A DNA stretch of 8,941 nt from a bacterium (GTDB taxonomy: Bacteria; Nitrospinota_A; UBA7883; JACRGQ01). Where the stretch lies: contig JAKAGL010000081.1 of NCBI GenBank assembly GCA_021815535.1, positions 1 through 8,941 on the forward strand, read 5' to 3'. The notes below the pieces were generated by a model. That model made no database searches. It saw only the letters and a program-made list of their open reading frames with translations, and was not told the origin of the DNA. Made by a program: the position numbers and the translations under genes. Shown here in pieces: positions 1 through 6,323 of the stretch; position 1 is the stretch's first letter, and each line of letters opens with the position of its first letter.

Positions 1-980
1 TTGCCCACTCCCATCGCTACCGCGGAAAGCGGGTCTTCGGCCACGATGATCGGCAGACCGGTTTGCTCGCGCAACAACACGTCGAGCCCCCCCAGCAGCG
101 CGCCGCCGCCCGCCATTACTATGCCTTTATCCACTATATCGGCGGCCAACTCGGGCGGAATGCGTTCGAGAGCGGTTTTAACGGTATCCACAATGACCGC
201 CACCACTTCGCTTAACGCCTCGCGCACTTCTTCGTCGCTGACGATGAGCGTGCGCGGTATCCCTGCCACAAGGTCGCGCCCCTTCACTTCCATAGTTTTT
301 TTCTGGGGAAGGGGGTACGCCGAGCCGAGTTTGATTTTGAGGTCCTCCGCCATCCGCTCGCCGACAAGGAGATTGTACTTCCGTTTCATGTAGGTGATGA
401 TGGCTTCGTCCAGCTCGTCACCCGCCACGCGGACAGAGCGGGAATAGACGATGCCGGAAAGGGATATGACGGCCACTTCGGTGGTGCCGCCGCCAATATC
501 CAGGATCATGTTCCCCGACGGCGCTTCGATTGGCAAGCCCACCCCTATGGCGGCCGCCATTGGTTCTTCGACGAGATAGACATACCGGGCGCCTGCGCTG
601 AGGGCGCTGTCGCGCACGGCCCGCTTTTCCACCTGCGTGATGCCGCTGGGTACGGCGATGATCACTTGCGGCTTGATAAGCGTTTTCCGGTTATGCACCT
701 TCTGGAAAAAATGGCGTATCATTGCCTCGGTGTATTCGAAGTTCGCGATGACTCCGTCTTTCATGGGGCGTAGCGCCACGATGGATCCGGGGGTGCGGCC
801 GAGCATTTTTTTTGCCTCGTGCCCCACGGCCAGTACTTTCTTGCTTTCGGCGTGAACGGCAACCACCGACGGCTCGCGCAACACGATGCCGCGTCCTTTT
901 ACAAACACCAACGTGTTGGCGGTGCCCAGGTCAATGGCAAGATCGCTCGAGAATAGGCCCAACAGAGAATCGAATATCAT
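1..980 (-). CDS. mreB: Rod shape-determining protein MreB (C-terminus cut off by window edge)
   Basis: Bacterial actin homologue that polymerises into membrane-associated filaments and guides the elongation machinery of the peptidoglycan sacculus. I translated the minus strand from the ATG at 980-978 and obtained 326 uninterrupted codons up to the left edge. Visible landmarks are an amphipathic start (MIFDSLLGLFSSD), the phosphate-1 loop DLGTANTL at residues 17-24, VEEPMAAAIG at 138-146, the phosphate-2 loop LDIGGGTTEVAVISL at 160-174, GERMAEDLKIKLGSAYP at 207-223, and the adenosine motif MAGGGALLGGLD at 289-300. The family is usually about 340-350 residues, so only some 15-20 C-terminal residues are missing. 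An AAGGGA ribosome-binding sequence (986-991) lies 5 nt before the ATG and supports this start. The transglycosylase gene lies upstream on the same strand, 124 bp away; mreC would be expected beyond the left edge. Identification is secure from sequence motifs. Confidence 0.97.
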   Translation of the reverse strand, partial: MIFDSLLGLFSSDLAIDLGTANTLVFVKGRGIVLREPSVVAVHAESKKVLAVGHEAKKMLGRTPGSIVALRPMKDGVIANFEYTEAMIRHFFQKVHNRKTLIKPQVIIAVPSGITQVEKRAVRDSALSAGARYVYLVEEPMAAAIGVGLPIEAPSGNMILDIGGGTTEVAVISLSGIVYSRSVRVAGDELDEAIITYMKRKYNLLVGERMAEDLKIKLGSAYPLPQKKTMEVKGRDLVAGIPRTLIVSDEEVREALSEVVAVIVDTVKTALERIPPELAADIVDKGIVMAGGGALLGGLDVLLREQTGLPIIVAEDPLSAVAMGVG

Positions 981-985
981 GCAAG

Positions 986-991
986 TCCCTT
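986..991 (-). promoter_or_regulatory. Ribosome binding site of mreB
   Basis: On the minus strand this reads AAGGGA, 5 nt before the ATG at 980. It is one of the clearer Shine-Dalgarno sequences in the window and fixes the mreB start. Confidence 0.6.
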
Positions 992-1005
992 AAAAAGAGA
1001 GGATT

Positions 1006-1019
1006 GCCCCTTTTGGGGC
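1006..1019 (-). promoter_or_regulatory. Small hairpin in the mreB leader
   Basis: A perfect 5-bp GC stem (GCCCC/GGGGC) closed by a 4-nt A/T loop lies 25 nt upstream of the mreB start. On the minus strand a pyrimidine run ending in TTTTT (992-1003) follows about 5 nt after the stem. It could act as a weak attenuator or terminator between the transglycosylase gene and mreB, or simply be leader structure. The stem is short, so this is a candidate only. Confidence 0.3.
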
Positions 1020-1051
1020 CAGCCCGTTACCGCGCACACACATTGCCGTGA

Positions 1052-1080
1052 ACTGTATCAGTATTCAGCCTTCGGTGCAA
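1052..1080 (-). promoter_or_regulatory. Candidate sigma-70-type promoter for mreB
   Basis: On the minus strand, TTGCAC (1075-1080) and TACAGT (1052-1057) are separated by exactly 17 nt. The -10 box matches TATAAT at 4 of 6 positions; the -35 box matches TTGACA at only 3 of 6. It sits in the 124-bp gap after the transglycosylase stop and would give an mRNA leader of roughly 65 nt containing the 1006-1019 hairpin. The spacing is ideal but the boxes are weak. Confidence 0.3.
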
Positions 1081-1104
1081 CATCCCAACATCTGGACGCG
1101 AGGT

Positions 1105-3270
1105 TTAGAAGGCCTTTTTTTCGACAACCGGAACCCGGAGGATTTCGCCGGCCTGAAGACGGTTAAGCTGTTTTCCATCGTTGCACAGGGAAATGAGCCA
1201 CAGTGGAACCTCCCGCTGGCCGCTCCAGATGGTCCACGCCGACTGGCCGCGGTGGAGTACGCGGTCATCCACCTCCGTAACGTTGTGGCTGACGAAGAAT
1301 TCCTTGTACAGGCTTTGATGAAAATCCATGCGCCGTTTTTCAAAATCGGCCGCCCCGGTTTTATTCAGGGGGATTTTCACCGAGGCCCACAATTGCAGCC
1401 GTGGACGCCGCCAATTATTGATGCGCATGAGTTCGCGGGTGGAAACACCGGCCCAGTCCGCATAAAGGTTCACGGTCTCTTCCGGTAACACCGTGATGAC
1501 ACCGTGGTTTCCTTCCGTCTTTGCGAAGCGGTATCTGTCCTTCTCCGGCGGGGGTACCGGGTAAGAGACCTTTTGGGATTGCGGAGGCACAGGAGCGGCT
1601 TCAGCAACTGCAACGGGGGCCGCGGCCGGCTCCTTCTGCGGTTGCGGCGCACCGCCTCCGCCAATAAAAATGGCCACCCGGTTTGCCATATAGGCAAAAA
1701 GTGCGGCGTAATCCGAGGCGATTGAATGTTCTTTTTCGGCGGCAGGGGGCGGGGGGGCCGCGGCCGGTTGTGGCGCGGCCGCTATTGTCACCGGTTGGGG
1801 TGCGGGAGGTGCGACATGGGCAACCGCCCCCGCCGGCAGGGTCAGTTTCTGGCCCGGGAATATCCGGCTGCGGCGTCCCATATCATTAAGTCCTTTCAGG
1901 GCCACCACGGTGGTGTTGTATTTCAGCGCGATGCTGAACAGGGAATCGCCGCTATCGACCACGTATTCCCCGCCGGGTGTTATTGTCCCGTAGTCTTTAT
2001 GTTCGCCAAGGGCACGCCGGGAAACCGCGCGGGGTTCCGCGGCGGCCTGTGCCAATTCTTCCGGCGTGGGGTTGTACGTCGCCACCTGCGCAAAAGCGGC
2101 GGCGGTGCCCCGGGGGACGCGAAGAGCATAACCGCGGGGAAGTACGGCACCAGCCATCAAAGTGTTTTTATGCAACGCCGGGTTAAGGCGCGCAATATCT
2201 TTAATGTCGTAATACCGGGCGAGATCGCGGATGCGTACGTGGTTTTGCAGTTTGACCACGTCAAATTCAAGCGGGGACCGGAAATCAATACTGCCGAAAT
2301 ACTGTTCGGGGTTTTGCATGATGCGCCGGGCGGCCAGGAACTCGCAATAGAAATTGCGGCTTGCGAACCCGAAGGCCCGTCCGTCGTAGTTGGCGATGAT
2401 ATCCGCAATGTCGTCGCCGTGTATCCGCTTGGCGTGTTCCATACCGTTCTTGCCGTGGTTGTAGCTGGTCACTACCAGCGGCCAGCTTTCCAGCGCCGCA
2501 TAGTTGTCGCGCAGGAATTTGGCCGCCCCCTCGGTGGCGATAAGCGGGTCGCGCCGTTCGTCCGTTTGGCCGTTGATTTTCATGTAATGCCGGCCAGTGG
2601 AGCGCATGAACTGCCAAATGCCGGCGGCTCCCACGCGGGAATATGCCTTTACGTTGAATGAGCTTTCCACATGCGGCAGTGCCAGCAGATCCAGCGGCAC
2701 TCCGTACCGTTCGAAAATCTTTTTCATTTCGGGCATGTATTGCCCGCTGGTGACCAGCCCCAGCTTGAAACGGCTCTTAAGTCCGTATTGCACGCGCAAC
2801 TGGTCCGACGCGTCTCGGTAGACGCCGGCGTCCGCCGTGTTGCCGAACAGAGCGGCGACGCTGCATTCCTGATCATTCCCGCAGTGCCCTCCCTGCCGGG
2901 CAAGCCGTTTCAACGTTTCGGCTATTTGCCGTTTTCGCAATGTAAGTTGCCGTGCCGCGTAACGGCGTGAGGCGCGGGGATAAGCTTCATCCAGATTCAC
3001 CACTTCATAGCGGATGTCGAGATTTACGCTGTCATGGATTATTGCCTGGTTTTCATCGTATTTGGTGTAGACATCGATCCAAAAATCCACGTTGGGGCGC
3101 AACGAATCTGGTTCGGGGAAGAGATCATTTTGATAGTCCGGCTCCAGGTCGGCGGCGGAGATGTTGTCCTCCCCGGCAATGTCTGCGGTGGAGGCATACA
3201 GCGGTAATGGTGCTAGAATGGCTATAAAGGAGAATATGATTGCTAACCGGTTGATTTTTCCCTTTCCCAT
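1105..3270 (-). CDS. MltD-like membrane-bound/periplasmic lytic transglycosylase with LysM repeats
   Basis: Predicted lytic transglycosylase that cleaves the MurNAc-GlcNAc bond of peptidoglycan in the periplasm with 1,6-anhydro product formation (family knowledge). The ATG at 3270 gives 721 residues and a clean signal peptide (MGKGK basic start, hydrophobic core to about residue 24, PLYA cleavage region). There is no lipobox cysteine, unlike E. coli MltD. An upstream TTG at 3294 would add eight residues and is less plausible. The SLT domain spans about 180-330: the catalytic glutamate is E202 in LPHVESSFN, followed by GAAGIWQFM (215-222) and SYNHG (270-274). A MltD-type segment (about 352-386) leads to a clear LysM at 435-480, a Pro/Ala/Gln-rich linker at 485-580, and two weaker LysM-like modules at about 590-637 and 661-713. 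At 721 residues it is long for MltD (about 450 in E. coli), the extra length lying in the linker and C-terminal modules. It is upstream of mreB on the same strand, consistent with a shared cell-wall role. Confidence 0.9.
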   Translation of the reverse strand: MGKGKINRLAIIFSFIAILAPLPLYASTADIAGEDNISAADLEPDYQNDLFPEPDSLRPNVDFWIDVYTKYDENQAIIHDSVNLDIRYEVVNLDEAYPRASRRYAARQLTLRKRQIAETLKRLARQGGHCGNDQECSVAALFGNTADAGVYRDASDQLRVQYGLKSRFKLGLVTSGQYMPEMKKIFERYGVPLDLLALPHVESSFNVKAYSRVGAAGIWQFMRSTGRHYMKINGQTDERRDPLIATEGAAKFLRDNYAALESWPLVVTSYNHGKNGMEHAKRIHGDDIADIIANYDGRAFGFASRNFYCEFLAARRIMQNPEQYFGSIDFRSPLEFDVVKLQNHVRIRDLARYYDIKDIARLNPALHKNTLMAGAVLPRGYALRVPRGTAAAFAQVATYNPTPEELAQAAAEPRAVSRRALGEHKDYGTITPGGEYVVDSGDSLFSIALKYNTTVVALKGLNDMGRRSRIFPGQKLTLPAGAVAHVAPPAPQPVTIAAAPQPAAAPPPPAAEKEHSIASDYAALFAYMANRVAIFIGGGGAPQPQKEPAAAPVAVAEAAPVPPQSQKVSYPVPPPEKDRYRFAKTEGNHGVITVLPEETVNLYADWAGVSTRELMRINNWRRPRLQLWASVKIPLNKTGAADFEKRRMDFHQSLYKEFFVSHNVTEVDDRVLHRGQSAWTIWSGQREVPLWLISLCNDGKQLNRLQAGEILRVPVVEKKAF

Positions 3271-3278
3271 GAATAAAC

Positions 3279-3307
3279 ATTTTATTGAAGCCAAAGGGCT
3301 AAATCAA
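3279..3307 (-). promoter_or_regulatory. Sigma-70-type promoter for the lytic transglycosylase gene
   Basis: On the minus strand TTGATT (3302-3307, 4 of 6 to consensus) and TAAAAT (3279-3284, 5 of 6) are separated by exactly 17 nt. The -10 box ends only 8 nt before the ATG at 3270, so transcription would be expected to start at or within a couple of bases of the start codon. That agrees with the absence of a Shine-Dalgarno sequence there and predicts a leaderless or nearly leaderless mRNA. Confidence 0.5.
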
Positions 3308-3318
3308 GAGAAAACGCT

Positions 3319-3324
3319 TTTAAT
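3319..3324 (+). promoter_or_regulatory. Possible -10 element for the HD-GYP gene
   Basis: TTTAAT on the plus strand matches the -10 consensus at 5 of 6 positions, 18 nt before the ATG at 3343. No convincing -35 box is seen 16-18 nt upstream. The 3271-3342 gap separates two divergent genes, so a plus-strand promoter must lie in or near it, but this assignment is weak. Confidence 0.25.
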
Positions 3325-3342
3325 AACCTTGGCTAACTCGTC

Positions 3343-4575
3343 ATGATTAAAAAGATTAGGCTAGATCAACTTGAGCCGGGCATGTTCGTGGCCGATTTCA
3401 ATTGCGGCTGGCTGGAGCACCCTTTCCTTACCAATTCGGTCTTTATAAAAGATGCCCACACCATTGAGAAAATAAAGGAGTTTGGCATCCAGGAACTCTA
3501 TATCGATACCAAAAAGGGGGCAGATATCGGGAAAGGGCGCGGGAAAGCGCGTGAAGAAGTGCAAAAAGAGCTTCATGAAGAGATGTTCCGCTTGGTCGAG
3601 ATGGAACGGACGGTGATCAATACCGTGCCGATGGAAGAAGAAGTGCATCACGCCAAAGCGGTGAAGCACGAGGCGAAAAAGGTGGTAACCGGCATTTTGC
3701 ATGAGGCGCGGCTGGGCAGGCAGGTCAAGCTGGAAGAGGCCAACCATGTGGTGGAAAAGATGGTCGACTCGGTGTTCCGGAATGTCGACGCGCTAACATC
3801 CCTCAGCCGCATCAAAAGCAAGGATCAGTACACCTTTATGCACAGCGTGAATGTTTGTGTTTTGATGATCGCCTTCTGCCGATTCATTGGCATGGACCGC
3901 GATGCAATTCAGAAGGTGGGGGTGGGGGCGCTGTTGCATGACATCGGTAAAATGAAGGTGCCGGACACGGTGCTCAACAAGCCGGGTCCCCTCACTGAGG
4001 CTGAATTTGAATTGATGAAAAGCCATGTCACGCATGGCCACGACATCCTCATCGCCACCAAGGGGGTTCCGTTTGAGGCTATCGAGGTGGCCAGCCAGCA
4101 CCATGAGCGTTTTGACGGCACCGGGTATCCCCTGAAGCTCGATCATGAGAACATCTCGCGATTTGGAAAGATGGCCGCGCTGGCCGATGTGTACGACGCC
4201 ATTACCACCACCCGCGTTTATCACAAGGGGCTTGAGCCCGCCGATGCGGTGCGGAAAATATATGAGTGGAGCAAGCACCACTTCGACGGCGAATTGGCCC
4301 AGTATTTCGTCAAATGCGTCGGTATTTATCCGGTGGGTACGCTTGTACAGCTGGATAGCGGGTTGTTGGCGGTAGTGGCGGCGCCGGGGCAACGTTCCTT
4401 GCTTACTCCCACGGTGGTCGCCGTATACGATACTGCCCAGCATTTACGCATCAATCCGCATGAGATGTCGTTGGAAGGCCCGGCGGGAGAACGTCACCGC
4501 ATCATCGGGTTTGAAGACCCGGGAAAATATCAACTCAATCCGCTCGATTACCTCGATCTTGCGGGAGTGATGTAG
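3343..4575 (+). CDS. DUF3391 and HD-GYP domain protein, probable cyclic-di-GMP phosphodiesterase
   Basis: Probable cytoplasmic enzyme that hydrolyses the second messenger c-di-GMP. The 410-residue product has an N-terminal DUF3391-like region (about 4-140; LEPGMFVADFN at 10-20, then a charged helical stretch) and an HD-GYP domain (about 155-330). Conserved metal and signature residues are present: H167 in the FMHSVNV helix, H199-D200 in LLHDIGK, K212 in LNKPGPLT, H228 and H231 in the SHVTHGH stretch (228-233), H253-H254 and D258 in HHERFDGTGYP (253-263), and D282/D285 in ALADVYDAI. The intact GYP signature argues for catalytic activity. The C-terminal tail (about 330-410) is a small beta-rich region often seen after HD-GYP. 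No membrane segments are visible. The start is fixed by an in-frame stop at 3334-3336, yet no Shine-Dalgarno sequence precedes the ATG. It is divergent from the transglycosylase gene and convergent with the BcsG-like gene. Confidence 0.9.
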   Translation: MIKKIRLDQLEPGMFVADFNCGWLEHPFLTNSVFIKDAHTIEKIKEFGIQELYIDTKKGADIGKGRGKAREEVQKELHEEMFRLVEMERTVINTVPMEEEVHHAKAVKHEAKKVVTGILHEARLGRQVKLEEANHVVEKMVDSVFRNVDALTSLSRIKSKDQYTFMHSVNVCVLMIAFCRFIGMDRDAIQKVGVGALLHDIGKMKVPDTVLNKPGPLTEAEFELMKSHVTHGHDILIATKGVPFEAIEVASQHHERFDGTGYPLKLDHENISRFGKMAALADVYDAITTTRVYHKGLEPADAVRKIYEWSKHHFDGELAQYFVKCVGIYPVGTLVQLDSGLLAVVAAPGQRSLLTPTVVAVYDTAQHLRINPHEMSLEGPAGERHRIIGFEDPGKYQLNPLDYLDLAGVM

Positions 4576-4590
4576 CCGTCATGCGGCCGG

Positions 4591-4604
4591 AGCGGAAAGC
4601 CGCT
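4591..4604. terminator. Short hairpin between convergent genes
   Basis: AGCGG and CCGCT form a perfect 5-bp stem with an AAAG loop in the 28-bp gap between the HD-GYP stop (4575) and the BcsG-like stop (complement of 4604-4606). Its position suits a shared terminator, but neither strand has a U-tract after the stem, so intrinsic termination would be weak. Confidence 0.3.
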
Positions 4605-5776
4605 TAGTGGATTGGTTCGTCACCCGTTTCCAGAGCCGTTTTTTTTCCGTTCTTGTCATACAGAAAATAATGTCCTTCTTCGAGAACCACCAGTCCTTCG
4701 CCGTTATCGGCCACAAACGGCGTAAGCGGAACGGTTGCTACAGCCTGTTCGATCACCTCATCGCCGGTAAAAGGGCTGGTGTCGGCAAACCGGGAGAGGA
4801 TGTATCCGATAGCCAAGTGGGTTACGGGGGCATCTACCACCATGGGACCGCCGGGTAGACGCTTTTGTCCATTTATCAGCCGTATGGCAAACGGCACGCG
4901 GGTGATGCGCGGCAACGGTATCTCGCGATCACCTGCCGCCTCAAGCGCGTCGCCGCGTAATGCCATGCCGTGTTCCCCCGCAAGAATCACCACTGTTTTT
5001 CTTCCTGAACGTTCCAACGTATCCATGAACCGGGTCAGATCCTTAAAAAGCCGAACGGCGGCGGTTGCGTAATGATTTTCCCGTTTTATTTTCCACCACT
5101 TTTCCGCATCGGCGTCATGTGTACCATCGTGCAGCGATATGGTGTTGTAGTAAAGGGCTGTCGGGGGGGATGTGGCGGTACGCTGGTGTGCCCACAAGTC
5201 CAATGTTGAAAAATCGTCATAGATCGGGGAATTATCAAAAAATATTTCTTCCGCCGGCAACTCTACAACGTTCATCGGGGCGGGCTTCCATCCTCCAAGA
5301 CGGCTTATGTCATCGAGAAAGGTGCCGTATTTGCCATTGTGGTTCAACAAAGTGGCGGGGATAAATCCCGCTGAGGTGAGCATGTTGTGGAGATAACACC
5401 CCTCCGGCGCGGGATTATAGATATCGCCGTGCCGCTGCTGTCCGCACGCGCCGCGTAGCAAACGGATGACGGAAGGCCCGCTGTGCCCTGTAACGGAGTT
5501 GAAGTTGGTGAAGAGATAATCGAACTGCCTGAAGAATGGGGTGTCGCGAAGTCCGGCAGCATCCAGGTCGTCCCAGCCAAGTGAGCAAACGTGCAAGATA
5601 ATGATATCGAAGTCCGGTGTCCCGGAAGGATGGGGTGTTGGTACAATGCGTCCCTTTTCGGCTGCGAAAAAGGCGTTTGGGGAAAACGAATTTTCACCTT
5701 CGGTGGCTCCCGCGTTTACGGGCACGAATGCCAGAACCAAAATTAGCGATAACGCCAGTTTCATCATACGGGTCAT
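4604..5776 (-). CDS. Secreted BcsG-like phosphoethanolamine transferase (catalytic domain only)
   Basis: Homologue of the periplasmic catalytic domain of BcsG, the zinc enzyme that transfers phosphoethanolamine from phospholipid to cellulose. The ATG at 5776 gives 390 residues beginning with a classic signal peptide (MTRMMK, then a hydrophobic core, cleavage near VNAGA). The diagnostic BcsG segment is plain: DFDIIILHVCSLGWDDL (55-71), NFNSVTGHSGPSVIRLLR (91-108), ACGQQRH, then YNPAPEGCYL. Putative zinc ligands and nucleophile are all present: C64, S99, H216 (SLHDGTH), E268-H269 (GEHG). The Cys-Ser spacing is 35 residues, the same as I recall for E. coli BcsG (C243 and S278). E. coli BcsG is about 559 residues with several N-terminal membrane helices; these are absent here, leaving a soluble or peripherally held enzyme. 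No bcsA or bcsB is in the window, so the acceptor may be another glycan. A weak AAGGA sits 13 nt, and an AGG 7 nt, before the start. The upstream GTG at 5941 was rejected. Confidence 0.85.
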   Translation of the reverse strand: MTRMMKLALSLILVLAFVPVNAGATEGENSFSPNAFFAAEKGRIVPTPHPSGTPDFDIIILHVCSLGWDDLDAAGLRDTPFFRQFDYLFTNFNSVTGHSGPSVIRLLRGACGQQRHGDIYNPAPEGCYLHNMLTSAGFIPATLLNHNGKYGTFLDDISRLGGWKPAPMNVVELPAEEIFFDNSPIYDDFSTLDLWAHQRTATSPPTALYYNTISLHDGTHDADAEKWWKIKRENHYATAAVRLFKDLTRFMDTLERSGRKTVVILAGEHGMALRGDALEAAGDREIPLPRITRVPFAIRLINGQKRLPGGPMVVDAPVTHLAIGYILSRFADTSPFTGDEVIEQAVATVPLTPFVADNGEGLVVLEEGHYFLYDKNGKKTALETGDEPIH

Positions 5777-5789
5777 GTTGCGCCTATGT

Positions 5790-5818
5790 TCCTTATCTTT
5801 GATTAATGGAAATGATAC
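5790..5818 (-). promoter_or_regulatory. Weak candidate promoter for the BcsG-like gene
   Basis: On the minus strand a TTGTAT box is followed after 17 nt by GATAAG, ending just upstream of the AAGGA near 5790. Matches to consensus are only 3 of 6 and 4 of 6, so this is a placeholder for where the promoter may lie. Confidence 0.2.
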
Positions 5819-5987
5819 AACAGTATGGCCTTTGAGGGAGGCCGCCAGCGTACGGTTCGGCGGAAAACTCGGCGGTGAGCAGAGTGCCTTTGCCGTGATG
5901 CGGAAAAAATTATTTTTCGTGCCATTCCATCGATCAGCCACTTGGGTCAGGTCTTGAATGGCTCATTTTATCAGAGATAACGACTTG

Positions 5988-5999
5988 CCATAGCTATGG
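5988..5999. repeat. 12-bp perfect palindrome CCATAGCTATGG
   Basis: The sequence is its own reverse complement. It lies in the divergent intergenic region about 210 bp from the BcsG-like start and 145 bp from the FlgM-like start. It could be an operator for a dimeric regulator, but no second copy was seen and chance occurrence is possible. Confidence 0.3.
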
Positions 6000-6087
6000 G
6001 CCGGTCATGTTTTTAAGTGCGTAACTGTTGAGTTATTAATGCGTTATCCGTTTCCCGTTTCCATGACCGCTCGTTTTAAAAAAGGCC

Positions 6088-6115
6088 TAATGGGAAATTT
6101 TTGCCGGGCCGATAA
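6088..6115 (+). promoter_or_regulatory. Flagellar sigma-28 (FliA)-type promoter for the FlgM-like gene
   Basis: GCCGATAA at 6108-6115 matches the sigma-28 -10 consensus at all eight positions. The upstream TAATGGGA (6088-6095) is a poor -35 (TAA plus G matching TAAAGTTT), with a 12-nt spacer instead of the usual 11. Transcription would begin near 6122, leaving a leader of about 22 nt before the ATG at 6144. In enteric bacteria flgM itself is transcribed in part by sigma-28, so the element and the gene behind it support one another. Confidence 0.5.
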
Positions 6116-6143
6116 GCTATTCATAGGAAAAGTGGGGTGTGTA

Positions 6144-6323
6144 ATGGACAAAGATGTTGGGAATATTTCCGGTTTGAGGATGGACCTCATTAAAAAGTAC
6201 CGGAAGCAGATTCGGGAGCAGACCTACGTGGTCCGTTCCGACGAGATTGCCCAGAAAATGGCGCAGGAGCTTTTTGTTTCCAGCCCCTTTTTCAAAGGGC
6301 CGCAGATACGGGGAAAAAAATGA
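6144..6323 (+). CDS. Small FlgM-like protein, putative anti-sigma-28 factor
   Basis: A 59-residue cytoplasmic peptide whose middle resembles the sigma-binding C-terminal region of FlgM, the anti-sigma factor that holds flagellar sigma-28 inactive until the hook is complete. The key segment is residues 12-44: a leading helix (RMDLIKKYRKQI), then EQTYVVRSDEIAQKMAQELF, which fits the FlgM pattern of an aromatic residue, a short Val/Asp strand and a helix with IA-x-KM-x-x-x-L(L/F). FlgM proteins are usually about 90-100 residues with a disordered N-terminal half; here that half is nearly absent and a basic tail (GPQIRGKK) is present. The ATG at 6144 was chosen because longer forms overlap the promoter; a GGGG (6134-6137) 6 nt upstream may serve as ribosome-binding site. 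A GTG at 6132 is possible. Its stop overlaps the next start (ATGA). Assignment rests on motif memory and the promoter, so it is moderate. Confidence 0.55.
   Translation: MDKDVGNISGLRMDLIKKYRKQIREQTYVVRSDEIAQKMAQELFVSSPFFKGPQIRGKK

Larger units (their letters stand above)
5777..6143. other. 367-bp intergenic region between divergent BcsG-like and FlgM-like genes
   Basis: No gene is supported here. An open frame continues upstream of the BcsG-like ATG to 5941, but its translation is arginine/proline-rich, has no recognisable domain and would bury the signal peptide. The plus-strand frame from 6039 would run through the sigma-28-like promoter. The region contains a 12-bp perfect palindrome (5988-5999), A/T-rich stretches near 5910-5920, and the GCCGATAA element at 6108-6115. 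It probably carries the control sites of both divergent genes. Confidence 0.5.

Noticed and set aside
1..393. Plus-strand open frame over the left end
   Set aside because: Antisense to mreB, which translates without interruption on the minus strand; Ser/Thr/Arg-rich shadow.
1740..1800. G/C-rich run resembling a repeat or structured element
   Set aside because: It encodes the Pro/Ala-rich linker of the transglycosylase and is explained by CCx/GCx codons.
1726..2661. Long plus-strand open frame (311 codons) opposite the transglycosylase
   Set aside because: It lies entirely antisense to a gene with clear SLT and LysM domains; its translation has no recognisable domain and reflects GC-rich codon bias.
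3793..4443. 216-codon minus-strand frame inside the HD-GYP gene
   Set aside because: Antisense to the well-supported HD-GYP domain; histidine-rich, shadow-like composition and no domain.
5777..5941. N-terminal extension of the BcsG-like gene from a GTG at 5941
   Set aside because: It would place 55 low-complexity residues before a textbook signal peptide; the ATG at 5776 is the better start.
6039..6143. Longer form of the FlgM-like protein from an ATG at 6039
   Set aside because: It would be translated through the GCCGATAA promoter element and has no FlgM-like content; homology begins after 6144.
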